A stretch of DNA of 35,260 nt from Zancudomyces culisetae. Its lineage: Eukaryota; Kickxellomycota; Harpellomycetes; Harpellales; Legeriomycetaceae. A program made the translations under genes and the position numbers. Location of the stretch: the NCBI GenBank assembly GCA_001969505.1, contig LSSK01000037.1, positions 1 to 35,260 on the forward strand, read 5' to 3'. Positions 22,651 through 33,015 of this stretch are shown here, in pieces (the stretch's first letter is position 1; the number at the start of each line of letters is the position of its first letter). The notes under the pieces were generated by a model. The model had not been told where the DNA came from and did not search any database. It saw nothing but the letters and a program-made list of their open reading frames with translations.

Positions 22651-23672
22651 AGAGAGTAAACGGAGCCTACATTCTTTTAAACATCAGTTGGGGGGAAGGT
22701 TGGCATATTAACTGCAAATGTATTTTAGGCAAAGGTGATTTTGCCAAGAAATTTGTAGTTTTCCTCCCCCAAAAACAGATGTTTTCTTGTGGGAATGGTA
22801 TATGTATTTGTTCTTGTTCGCCCTCAAAAGAGCCAATATCCCCATGTTAGATTAAAAATGAGATCCAAGGTAGTGCAAATACCGCCTAAAACGAAGGGTG
22901 GGTGGGGTAGGGATACCCAGCATGAGTTAAGGCCGAATTGAATTGAGTAAAGTTAAATACAGAATAACAGAACGGGTTGATTGGTGCGGCTCGCAAAGCG
23001 ATGAAAGGGTTAATGCACATAAACTGAAGTTGATAGACAAAACTGCTTTAAAATTTCAGAAATGGCAGATGCCAGCAGCCCAAACAAATACAAAGCACAG
23101 AATAAATAGTACATGTAGGTGAATGGGTGGATAGGCATAAGCAGGTGGTGTAGGATTTAAAATTTGATTGCTAAAAGAGAGGTAATACCAGCTGATAGTG
23201 TGACCTGTTGAGTTCCTTTTTTTTGTGCAGTTGGTTCACTAAAAGGCAGTGAAATGTAACAAATAGGAAAGCGTATCTGCTCTGCCATTCTAGTCAAAAA
23301 AACATCTGCATTTTCTTTGCTGCGCGGTCATTTGACCTTAAATACTTCTTGCTTAAAGCACATTTCTATTGTTACAAGCAGAAAAAAAAAGTTGCCTAAT
23401 GACTTCAAAGGGCCAAGTTTTACAATGGCTCGGGTAGGAAAAACGCACGGCAGAAGTTTAAGGGAAAATTACGTGTTTTAATCAGGGTAATTAATGCTGT
23501 TGCGAATACATTTGAAATTAACATATCTAAAGTGTTTATATTTTCAAACGTATTATTCCACTTTATTTTCTCTAGTAGTGAGATACAAACCATAAGTTCA
23601 ATTGATAGTATTTTTTTCCGATAAAACAAATTCAAAACAGACAAACAAAACAAATCGGACACAAGTTAAGAG
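22651..23672. other. Intergenic region between gap and RAB5
   Basis: About 1 kb without a supportable gene. An ATG at 23062 opens 15 codons (MADASSPNKYKAQNK) then stops, with no convincing continuation by splicing. A minus-strand frame at 23420-23662 lacks resemblance to any family. The region just before 23673 should contain the RAB5 promoter. Confidence 0.5.
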
Positions 23673-25055
23673 ATGGACGCGTCAAATACAGCTAATGTAG
23701 CGGGAAACGCTAGAGCTAAACAGATCCAGTTCAAGCTGGTGCTTTTAGGTAATGCTCATTTCGCTCTCTGTGTATTAACTGTAATATTACAACCAAATCC
23801 TCAAAGGTATTGGGCGATTGATATGATTTAAACTAACAACCTGTGTTTTTGTACTATCCATAACTTATACTAGGCGAGTCAGCGGTAGGGAAATCAAGGT
23901 AAGCGGAAATATAAATCTTATCCGCAGCTATTTGAGACTAACAGATTAAATGATTCTAAATGATTGTAGCGTTGTAATGAGATTTGTAAAAGACCGATTC
24001 GATGAGTATAAAGAAAGTACTATTGGAGGTAATTCATCTATATCTGTATTTTTTTGTTTTTATAAAAGCGAGTGTATTTCAATATATACTTGAGGCAAGA
24101 TACCCAACTTTCAGCCTCCGTATGTATTTTTTTATAGCAATCTTAATAACTTGTTGATTTATATAATATAGCTGCATTTTTATCAAAAGTTTTGACACTG
24201 GAAAACGGGAGTCAAGTGAAATTTGAAATATGGGACACAGCAGGTCAAGAAAGATACAAGGTACGTTTTACTTTGACTATTTTACGTTTATTTATTGTCT
24301 CAATGTTTAAAAACATAAATGGATAGAGTAAATCCATTAATGGTAAAAAACAACAAAATAAAAGGCTAAAATATGAAATTATGGGATAGAGTTTGGCACC
24401 AATGTACTATAGAAATGCTCAATGTGCAGTTGTGGTATACGATATCACCCTATCGGTAAGAATATAAACTTCTCAACAGCATGTGTTACCTTTATTCACA
24501 ACACTGCCATTCATTATGTTTATTTGAATTTTTTATGTGCTGGAGCAAAGTGGTATGGAAAATTAATCTATAAAGTATATTTATAGGACTCATTCGAAAG
24601 AGCAAAGAAATGGGTGGAGGAGCTTAGAAAACAGCTTGGAAATAATGTGCTGATAGCACTAGCAGGAAACAAAGTAGATATAGAACAACGCAGAGTAATA
24701 TCGGTTGCAGAGGGCAAAAGTTACGCAGAAGAAAACGGCCTGGTGTTCTATGAAACCTCGGCTAAGAGTTCGCTAAATATATCAGAATTGTTTTATGATC
24801 TAGGTAAAGTATTGATAATTTAGTTTGTACTACAGATGCGTGTATTGCAGACTCTAAGATGATGAAAAAATAAGTTGGATAGACTATTATTACTGTTTAC
24901 AACGCTAATATCCTTAATCTACCGAAATAATAGCGAAAAAATTGGAATCAGCACACACAGCCAAGATAGCGAGCAACGCAGCAGCCAGTCCGAACAGTAC
25001 TATTAATCTCAACCAGAGCCAGGACGGTGACAACCAGCCTAACTGTAGCTGTTAA
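23673..25055 (+). CDS. RAB5: Rab5-family small GTPase (Vps21/Ypt5-like)
   Basis: Seven exons join in phase: 23673-23748, 23874-23898, 23970-24028, 24172-24260, 24390-24455, 24587-24803 and 24934-25055, giving 217 residues. Rab5 controls early endosome fusion and endocytic traffic. Visible motifs are the P-loop GESAVGKS (26-33), switch I ESTIGAAF (49-56, diagnostic of the Rab5 subfamily), WDTAGQE (74-80), YYRNA in switch II, NKVD (133-136) and ETSAK (161-165). The C terminus is Cys-Ser-Cys, a double geranylgeranylation signal for membrane attachment. Exon 2 is only 25 nt and encodes almost the entire P-loop. Introns are 71-143 bp with GTA donors. Confidence 0.95.
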
Positions 25056-25532
25056 AAATGTTACAGCTTTTTTTATTCATTATATACAAATATTATGTTT
25101 ATTTTACTCTTATAATTACTTTTGCCGTTCTTTCCCCCAAACAGCTGGCTAGACATGAAAAAAATGGATCTAATTTGATTCCATCTGTGATACAAATATA
25201 TACAAATCGCTTATGACATTTACACATGTGTATTTTTTTATGACGAAACGTTAAAAAGAGTAGCATTTTTACCATTATTACACAACTGACACGAATTTTG
25301 GTGTTGGTGTTGAGGTTGAGGTTGAGGCTGAGGCTGAGGCTGAGGTTGAGAATCTCCATTCCGTCTCAAAATACAGCTGTACATTTGTTGATATAGATTC
25401 ATTGTTGTTATGAGACCAAAACAAAGGATCTACTCGAATAGTAAATAGAACGCTGAAATAAAAATAATAAAAAACAGCTTATTAAAAGGGAAAAATTAAA
25501 TAATCGATATGTAATAAAGAGGAACAAGTATA
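25056..25532. other. Convergent spacer between RAB5 and Nudix gene
   Basis: A 477 bp tail-to-tail spacer. It holds both 3' flanks and a short hexamer repeat. The 86-codon minus-strand frame at 25099-25359 simply runs through that repeat. No gene is seen. Confidence 0.6.
25310..25350. repeat. GAGGTT/GAGGCT hexanucleotide repeat
   Basis: About six and a half tandem copies of a GAGGYT hexamer, some with T and some with C at the fifth base, lie in the RAB5-Nudix spacer. It is an ordinary microsatellite. It lacks spaced unique sequence, so it is not a CRISPR array, and it is not a recognised telomere unit. Confidence 0.8.
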
Positions 25533-26732
25533 TTATGGCCCGGGAAATGGCAGAGGAGCATGAAGACTATCAATGATATTCAAATACTCTGGCTCATTGG
25601 ATGCAGTGATAAACCCGTGACGAATAAGAAAGTCTACAACAACGAGAAGGCAGTTTGGCTTGAACTCAAACGACAGCAGCCTGTTATCCAGAATCTCGTT
25701 GATGGTCAAGAGCTGGAAAGATTCAACCTCATCATCAACCGAAAACGGAACAACACTAGGCTCCATTTCAACGTCGTAGACGTATTGGGTCTCGGGTTGA
25801 AGCCCAAGCAGTTTATTTCCTTCAAAATAATACTGAATGGTTCCAGCGGGTATGCATTTTCCAGTCTCAATACTTTTGTTGATGTCTATTCCACCAGCTT
25901 CCTCAAAACATTCGCGTACTAGCGAGCTTTGTGGGCTTTCCCCTGCGGAAATACCTCCAGCAACTATCTGGTCTAACATTCCGGGGTATGTTTTCTTGGG
26001 TGCATTTGAGCGCTTTGCTACCCACATTTTTGTTTGCTCGCCTCTTAATCGAGAGAACTCGATTGGATTACTAGCTGTGATTTTGACTGACTTGTCTATC
26101 ACGTACCCGTTCAGGTGTACACCATATGTTCGGATACCAAACACTTGTGCTGCTGCCCTTTCTAGGTATAGAAATACCCTGTCCTTTTCGCTTTTGCAGC
26201 CATAAATGGGATATAATTCATCCCTCCATTCTATAATATTACATTTGTATTACAACCAGTGTTATTAATGGTGTTGGTTTGTCCGATAATATTGATACCA
26301 TTTTTTAAAAACACTTGTATATATCTTGTCAAAAGATAAACCCAGGATAAGTAAAAAATAAAAAACCTAATAGAAATTAACAAGTGACTTACTCTTCAGG
26401 CATTCCCAACAACCCTTTTCGCGCATAAAGGAAAGAAAAGTGGCTACATGGTGTTCTCTCAAGGTTCGAGAGTTGCACCAGTCGGCAAAAGTAACAATTT
26501 TTTTCACATTGGTAGTGTTTCCACAGCCAGTAGTGGTTGTAACCTTGAATAGCGGCAAATTGTTAGCTCGATCAGCAATATACTGCTCTATGTCGCCAAT
26601 GTACATATTTTTTATAGCACCAACACTGGTTCCGTCTACGATAAATTCATGGTATTCGTTTTGAAAGTCAATATCTTTGTACTGTACACTGTTGCAGAAG
26701 TTGACGGCTTCTAGCAAGGTTTTGAACTTCAT
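25533..26732 (-). CDS. Nudix hydrolase with DUF4743 N-terminal domain (Tnr3/YJR142W-like)
   Basis: Exons 26732-26393 and 26230-25533 join in phase 1 to give 345 residues. The first half resembles the DUF4743 domain found before the Nudix fold in S. cerevisiae YJR142W and S. pombe Tnr3 (FADWCNSRTLREHHVATFLS, then WRDELYPIYG and FLYLERAAAQVFGIRTYGVH). The Nudix box GISAGESPQSSLVRECFEEA lies at about 206-225 and fits GX5EX7REUXEEXGU, with catalytic Arg-Glu and Glu-Glu present. Characterised relatives hydrolyse damaged thiamine diphosphates such as oxy- and oxothiamine diphosphate to monophosphates. That substrate is an inference here. No thiamine pyrophosphokinase domain is fused, unlike Tnr3. 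The gene diverges from RRP46. Confidence 0.88.
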
Positions 26733-27250
26733 TTGTGCTTTTGCTCGTTGTGTTTGATGCTATTAAATAAAATTCAGTATATTATTAAATTGTAGAGCTG
26801 GGATGTTTACTCGTATTTTATACCAGTAAAAATGAGTGGAGAAAATAAAAAACCTGTTCAAGTTTGAATCGAATGCAGTTTATTTGATGCAAAGGTAAAA
26901 AAAAAGAAATATTAAAACTTTTTTTTTTCAATATATAAAAGGCAGACTTTTTTCTGATTACAAAGCATACATAAAAGTGCCAAAAAAGACTACTTCAGGT
27001 TATTTAGTACTTTTATCGGAGGCTTGTATGCACAATTGTTTACACTTGTGCAAGTTTACGTGAAAAAAGATACAAATTAGGATATTTTAAATATATTGTT
27101 CATCCAAAATATCAAAATAAGCGAAAATATCGAATTCGGTTAGCCAACACACGCTGGAAACAAGATTCACGACATTTTAAATTTTGTTTACAAAATATAA
27201 ACTACAAACGCGATAGAAATTCGGATCATTAAGTAAAAGGGATCAGCGAT
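26733..27250. promoter_or_regulatory. Divergent promoter region (Nudix / RRP46)
   Basis: A 518 bp AT-rich spacer lies between two divergent start codons and must contain both promoters. TATATAAAAG at 26932-26941 resembles a TATA box but is over 300 bp from the RRP46 start. No defined binding site can be assigned from sequence alone. Confidence 0.5.
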
Positions 27251-28506
27251 ATGGATTCGGACAATAAGGAATTTCACCAAAACACGAAAATAAACATCGA
27301 ACTTGGTATTCTTAAGCAAGCTTTTGGTTCAGTAAAGTTTGAATATGGTAACTATCTATACTAACCGTCGTATAAGCGTGTTTTAATATTTATTTTGAAA
27401 GAAAGGAGGAAAAGTGGTAAGACATATATAAACAAGTAAATACATTAAAAATTTATTAGGAAAAACAAGCGTGATATGCAGCGTGTACGGCCCAATTGAG
27501 GCTAGGCCACAAGAGGAGAAAATCAATCAATCAAACATTGAAGTTCAAATTAAGCCAGGGGCAGGTCTAACAGGTAAGTGGGGGATTCATTTTATTTATG
27601 GGTGACTTTCAGATTATGAAAAAAAAAGATAGATAGAGAAAGGGAAAAGCCTTATTTATTAAAGTATATCCGGTGTTTTGCGACAACCAAAGGTGTGATA
27701 CAAAGAGCTCGGAAACGACAAGAAAACATTTTCTAACAATTAAAAACAATATATTGTAGGAACAAGCGATAGATGGATGGAGTACAGTATGCAAAAAGCA
27801 TTTGAAAATATGATAATGCTGCAGAAATATCCTAGGATGAGATACAAGTTTAATGTCCAGATAATTAACGACGATGGAGGAGTGAGTGATAATAATTATG
27901 TATTCATGTGGTTATATGGTTCGGAAACACCTTGAAGGCATTCTATTTATTGGTTTATCTGCTTGCTTTAACTCTTTAACTACGATTTACATAGATAGAG
28001 GCAGCGGTGATCAATGCTGGATTTTTGGCGTTGTTGGATGCAGGGATACCATTAAAATCAAAATATTTTGCAACTACAGTATTTATTGACGAACAAGGAA
28101 ACGAGATAGAGAAAATGCCATACTCTGAAATAAAGGTAATATTCCCGTGTCATTTTACATTGAAGATAAATAACATGAATGAGGAAAACACATCAAGTGC
28201 GGTGTAATAATATGTGTGGTGCAATGAATAGAACTTTTCATCGTTTCATACCATGGCCTTTGATATCGAGAATCCGGTATCACCGATATATGCAAATTCG
28301 AGAGGAAAGTTTAGTATTCAGGAGGTAAAATTTAACATTCTTTGGTATCTACACTTTAGTGCATAAATTAAATAATACAACAGGGGAATATATTAACAAA
28401 CTGGGATTATGAATAGATTAAAAAAGTGCAAGAATGCAGTGTAAATAAGTGTAAAAAGCTATCCGAGTTTGTATTTGAACGGTTAAGAGATGTATACACA
28501 GGGTGA
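27251..28506 (+). CDS. RRP46: RNA exosome core subunit, Rrp46-like (RNase PH fold)
   Basis: Six exons join in phase: 27251-27347, 27460-27573, 27760-27881, 27995-28135, 28232-28324 and 28417-28506, giving 218 residues (yeast Rrp46 is 223). The protein belongs to the six-member RNase PH-like ring of the exosome, which in eukaryotes mostly threads RNA to Rrp44 and Rrp6 for 3'-5' decay and processing. Typical blocks are FEYGKTSVICSVYGPIEARP, SDRWMEYSMQKAFENM, AAVINAGFLALLDAGIPL and the final hairpin around FHTMAFDIENPVSPIYANS. Assignment as Rrp46, rather than Mtr3 or Rrp41, rests on AFLALxDAGI-like spacing and length. Exon 4 has tandem acceptors at 27994 and 28000; the first adds Ile-Glu. The splice from exon 1 to exon 2 was chosen over an alternative 15-nt microexon near 27400. 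Confidence 0.82.
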
Positions 28507-28793
28507 GTGTGAGATGGAGAGTTAGTCTAAGGATTTGGACCTTTTCATGTGTTTTTTTATATATAGCTATATCGTCGTTTTTTGTCAACTCAAGACTGAC
28601 AGGTAGACTTGGGGAAAGCACATAGGTTCAATTTTTTTTAGCAGATTGGCTTAATAGAGTGGTGGGTTGGTAGATTTTATGTTTAATAAAGCGGACATGT
28701 AAAGGGTTGATCTATAATCTTTTGTTATTTATATTATGTATTTTTTCTACAACTCAGCTATAAATATTTTGGCAAAACAATAAATTGGGATTG

Positions 28794-28823
28794 TTTGTAT
28801 TTGTATTTGTATTTGTGTTTGTA
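28794..28823. repeat. TTTGTA hexanucleotide repeat
   Basis: About five tandem copies of TTTGTA, the fourth carrying G for A. The same unit appears in the Asn-Thr coding tract of HIR3 near 3947-3972, so this hexamer may be a favoured slippage unit in this genome. Confidence 0.75.
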
Positions 28824-29042
28824 ACAGGGTGGTTCCAAGATCAGGTTAGAGGGGTTAAATAATTGTGGATACTCCGAGCATGAAAAAGAGAATTCAGCCG
28901 ATTTTTACGTACTTTTGGCAAATTTCTTTAATAATCACGTTTGAAAAATGCAAAAAACATCGGAAAATCCCTCCAACATTCATGTCAACATCAAACAGAG
29001 ATGACTTTATTTACAAGTTGATTTAAAGTAGATGAGGAGGAT

Positions 29043-29109
29043 GGAAAGGGGAAGGAAGAAAGAAGGAGGGGGAGAAAGGGGTGGGGAGTAGAAGTGGAGT
29101 GGAGTGGGG
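29043..29109 (+). repeat. G-rich homopurine tract upstream of thiolase
   Basis: Bases 29043-29081 are uninterrupted purines. G runs occur at 29048-29051, 29068-29072, 29078-29081, 29083-29086 and 29106-29109. Such a tract can form a G-quadruplex or triplex and can exclude nucleosomes. It lies about 400 bp upstream of the thiolase start. Confidence 0.6.
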
Positions 29110-29512
29110 TTTTCAGATCACGAATTCTAGAGAAATTGTCGATTTTTTTCTTCAAATTAGCACCTAATAACTAAAAAACAAAAAAAAAGTAAAGAAAATT
29201 TTTTACTATATGTATGGGCTTTTCCAGTTTTAACTACAGCATGAGTTCGGGATCCAATTGATTTTATAGAAATATCTTGATATTTGTTTTGGTCAAATTA
29301 ACAAGTTGCCAACTAGAAAATCAGCTTTATATACCAGAGAAAAGAAAAAATTAACAATTTTCATATTCAAAACAAAAAAAAAAGGGTATAAAAAGCTAAA
29401 AACCATCTTTAGCAATAAATAGGTAAATATACAAGATTTATATAAACTGAATTTGCAGCAACGCGCGAAAAAAGAGTGAAAAAGAAGTTTTATAGATATA
29501 TTTGAGATCAAA

Positions 29513-30853
29513 ATGCAAAACATTCAGGAAAAAGGTAGAGTATAAATAAGAGTGTATATAGTGTGTAACGGGATAATTGAACAGAAAAGAAAAAACAAAT
29601 TAAAATTAAATAAAATAAATTGGTATATAGAGGCATACATTATCGGCAGTGCAAGAACAGCAATTGGTTCTTTTGGTGGATCGTTGAGTTCATTTTCAGC
29701 AACTGAGCTTGGTTCCATTGCCCTGAAGGGAGCGCTCCAAAGAAGCGGGGTGGGAGCAGAACAAGTAGAGTCGATATACCTGGGAAATGTAATATCAGCA
29801 AACTTGGGGCAAAACCCAGCAAGACAGGTGGCAATTGGCGCAGGTTGTGCAGAGGACAAAGTGGTGGGAACAACAGTTAACAAGGTGTGTGCAAGTGGAA
29901 TGAAGGCAGTTGCACTTGCAGCACAAGAAATCAGAAGTGGAGACAGCGAGATAGTGGTGGTGGTTGGGACAGAAAGCATGAGCAATGTGCCATACTACGC
30001 ACCAAGCAACCGATTTGGAGCCAGGTACGGAAACCAAAGCATCCTTGACGGGCTTGTGCGCGATGGATTGTCAGACGCGTTCAACGGCGAGGCTATGGGA
30101 TACGCAGCCGAGAAATGTGCAGCAGACTACTCAATCACACGGGACGACCAAGACAACTATGCAGTCAAATCATACGAACGCGCAATCGCAGCATCAACAA
30201 ACAACAAGACACAGCCCGAAATAGTCGACGCGGTTGTCAAGGGCAGACACGGCAAGCCTGACACAGTCATCAACAAGGATGAGGAGATCCTCAAATTTGA
30301 TGCAGCCAGATTACGGGCTCTACGTGTAGCATTCCCATCAAAGGCTGACCGGTCAGGCACAGTAACAGCCGGAAACGCATCTTCACTATCTGATGGCGCA
30401 GCTGCTTTGGTTTTGGTTTCTGGAAAGAAACTAAAGGAACTTAAGGCTAGTGGTGTCCTTGCCAGCTCACACATCTACCACGTATCGTCGTGGGCAGATG
30501 CTGAGCAGCAACCCGTCGACTTTACCACCTCACCCGCAAAGGCTATCCCCAAGGCTTTAGCCAAAATTGGCGCAGAAATAGATTCAGTCGACTTTTTTGA
30601 AATCAACGAGGCATTCTCAGCAGTGGCAATTGCCAACCAAAAGATTCTTGGCCTCGACAACGAAAAACTCAATGTATACGGTGGTGCTGTAGCTATCGGC
30701 CATCCGCTAGGCTGCTCAGGCGCACGTATCATTGTGACGCTGTGCAATGTGTTGGCCCAACACAAAGACAGCAACGGTGCTAAACGTGGCGTGGCAGCTG
30801 TATGCAACGGTGGCGGCGGTGCATCAGCTATCGTTATAGATCTCTGTTCTTAA
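29513..30853 (+). CDS. ERG10: Acetyl-CoA acetyltransferase (thiolase II)
   Basis: Exon 1 (29513-29534) encodes seven codons plus one base; exon 2 is 29631-30853. Together they give 414 residues. The enzyme condenses two acetyl-CoA to acetoacetyl-CoA, the first step of the mevalonate/sterol pathway, or works in reverse in ketone degradation. The acylated Cys94 lies in NKVCASGMKAV. The C-terminal motifs NEAFS, GHPLGCSGAR and CNGGGGAS carry the catalytic Asn, His and Cys. There is no presequence (MQNIQEKEAYIIGSART) and no SKL-type peroxisomal end, so a cytosolic Erg10-type role is more likely than mitochondrial. The start has good context (CAAAATG); the donor GTAGAG is less typical. The coding end overlaps the convergent ESF1 coding end by 20 bp. 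Confidence 0.93.
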
Positions 30854-32763
30854 TGCGTTCGCGCATTAGTTCTTTCATGTTTTTAGTGCTTTTGAAGTTT
30901 TTGTTGTTTGGATCAATAGCAAACTCATGACTATACACCTGCGCAAACCGCTTATCATGCATGTCAAACTTAAAGTCTGGCTGCAATCCTCCTGCTTCTT
31001 TAGTTTGGTTGCTTCGTTTCTTGTTCTTTTTGCCTTTTACTTTCTCTAGTTTCTCTACCTTGAGAATCTGGTTGTAATCAAAGTGCTCTCTACCATCCTC
31101 CTTCTTTCCACTGTCGTCCATTAGCAACATTTCCAGCTCCTTTTCGTTTGCCACCTTGTTCTTCTTTCCTTGTTTTTTCTCTTCTTCTTCCTCCTCCTCT
31201 CTAATTCTCTTCAATTCCTTTCGCTTCATCTTCTTTTCCTGCATCTTTCTCTTATATCTTTCAATACTTGTCTCATTCTCGGTATTTACTGTTGCTCCTG
31301 ACAATCCAGCCTTGAAACTTATTTCCATCTCCTCGTCTTCTTGGAACTCCTTCTGATTGTACACATCGTTATCATCGTTCCCTTCAAGCAATAGCCGTCT
31401 TAGTTCTTCTATCTTTTGATCTCTACGTTTCTTCTTTTTATCCTTATCTCCGTTCCCATCTACTCCATTTTCTTCTTCATCTGTCATCTCATCATCTTCT
31501 GACTCATCCTCTGACCCTGAAGATGCTAAAAATCCCTTATACTCAATCTCATCTATCTCTTCATCCTTGTTATTGCTCCTGCGCATCATTATCACTCGTC
31601 GATTGTCTGTATTATCCCATGTCAGCTCCACTTTGCTGTGTTGAAGTGCTTTTGTCACAAATTTGTCATTTGATCTATACTTTCCATACGACTGCATCTC
31701 ATTCACTCGCTCCTCAACATCTTCCTCTGAAAACTCCTCACCATCGTCCACATATCTTATATCAAAATAATTTCCGCTACTTTCATACTCTGTTCCATCA
31801 CAGTTTGAATATATTCCTCGTGCTGTCTCTACACTATCACATTCCACTATACAATAATAATATCGCAGCTTTTCCAGTTCATACTTTCTCAACTTCATCT
31901 GATCTATTCCATCTACCCCATCACCATCCCCATCACCATCCTCTTCGGCTTTTTCTCTTTCTTTCCCCTTTGATTTTTCCTCTTTATTCTCTGTTTGCTC
32001 ATATTGTGGTCCGAACTGTTTCTCCTTTTCCATTCGCTCCTTTCCAAAGCTAGACACGTAGATACTAACTCTCATTATTGCTCCTCCCTGTGGAACAAAC
32101 CCTGAAAACGCCATCATGATGTCTACTGCTCTTATGTTATCCCAATCCATATTTACTACTGCCAACCTTTTGCTTTCGTTTTCTGACCTCTCCACATTAT
32201 CCTGTCCTAATACTTCGGCTGTCATATCTGTTCCTGCTTCTTCTTCCTCTTCTTCCTCCTCACTTTCTTCGTCCTCATCCTCACTGCTGCTGCTCCCCAA
32301 ACCTTCACCTCGAGCTAAATCCATTCGTTTTTTCCTGCTCTTCGCTTGTGCAGCCCCTTCTTTTTCTTCATCGTCTTCTTCCTCGCTGCTGCTTTCTGTA
32401 GACTCAGAATCCTGTTCGCTATTTTCCTCCTCTTCTTCCTCTTTCTCACTTTCCTCCTTTTTCAGATTATAGTACCTGCTCAACTGCGCAGCTGTCCTGC
32501 TATCCTCGATTCTTCTTCCATACTTGTCAACTATTATTGAGTTTGTATAATTTTTACTTTATTAAGTTTCAACCTAGTATAAATTTACCGCCAACTTCCT
32601 AGCTCAGTATATTCACGATCAACTTACCTTTGAGTTTAAATTCATCTTGCTCAATCTTTCCAGCAAATCTACTGTCCAACTCAACCTTGTGCTTGATTTT
32701 GTTGGGCTTGATAAATCTTGGATCCCGTCTTGCCTTGTCGAATCGTTCGTCCCTTCTTTCCAT
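30834..32763 (-). CDS. ESF1: Pre-rRNA processing protein Esf1
   Basis: Exons 32763-32628 and 32530-30834 join in phase 1, giving 610 residues. Esf1 is a nucleolar factor of the SSU processome needed for 18S rRNA maturation. Exon 1 carries the conserved opening RRDPRFIKPNKIKHKVELDS, and the joined exons give KVDKYGRRI. An acidic stretch follows at about 70-150. A conserved RNA-binding-like block starts near residue 168 (LAVVNMDWDNIRAVDIMMAF, then SFGKERM and LRYYYCIVECDS). The C terminus holds the NUC153 domain (FKFDMHDKRFAQVYSHEFAI at about 565-585). These blocks match human ESF1 closely. The gene is divergent to another predicted nucleolar gene and overlaps the thiolase gene tail to tail. 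Confidence 0.94.
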
Positions 32764-33015
32764 TCTTTGTATTGTGGAGCTTGTGTATTGATTTTGTTTT
32801 TATTTACAAGTTTTCCAAATAAATAAAATAATATTTTAGGTTTATACGCTACTTTTAAAAAAAAAAAATTTTTTTTTTCTAAACTTGATTCCCATTTTAA
32901 TCGATCCTTTTTTTTCCGCCCATAATTTGTAAAAGATGAGTGGAGATCTTATAGCCATTTAAACTAAACTAACGGAATAAATTACAATATAACAAATTTG
33001 TATTGATACTCCAAA
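32764..33015. promoter_or_regulatory. Short bidirectional promoter of ESF1 and SMAP-domain gene
   Basis: Only 252 bp separate the two divergent ATGs. The centre has an A12T10 tract (32857-32878), which contains the AAAAATTTT core of the yeast RRPE element. A GATGAG hexamer at 32936-32941 matches the core of the PAC element. Both elements are known from yeast ribosome-biogenesis promoters. Their presence between two predicted nucleolar genes suggests co-regulation, but the matches are short and the region is AT-rich. Confidence 0.45.

Larger units (their letters stand above)
28507..29512. other. Intergenic region upstream of thiolase gene
   Basis: About 1 kb without a supportable gene. It contains a TTTGTA hexamer repeat (28794-28823) and a G-rich purine tract (29043-29109), annotated separately. 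Frames at 28418-28621 and 29293-29523 on the minus strand are low-complexity and unconvincing. The thiolase promoter lies at the right end. Confidence 0.55.

Noticed and set aside
22022-22711. Open frame across the N gap with polyglycine ends
   Set aside because: It is translated through Ns and poly-G and has no real sequence evidence.
23062-23109. Short ATG-initiated stretch MADASSPNKYKAQNK before RAB5
   Set aside because: It stops after 15 codons and no donor/acceptor pair leads to a recognisable continuation.
25310-25350. Possible CRISPR or telomere-like array
   Set aside because: Plain tandem hexamers with no unique spacers, internal to the chromosome between two ordinary genes.
27390-27416. 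Possible extra microexon in RRP46 between exons 1 and 2
   Set aside because: The 11-nt version breaks frame. A 15-nt version is in frame but disrupts the conserved YGKTSV run, so direct splicing is preferred.
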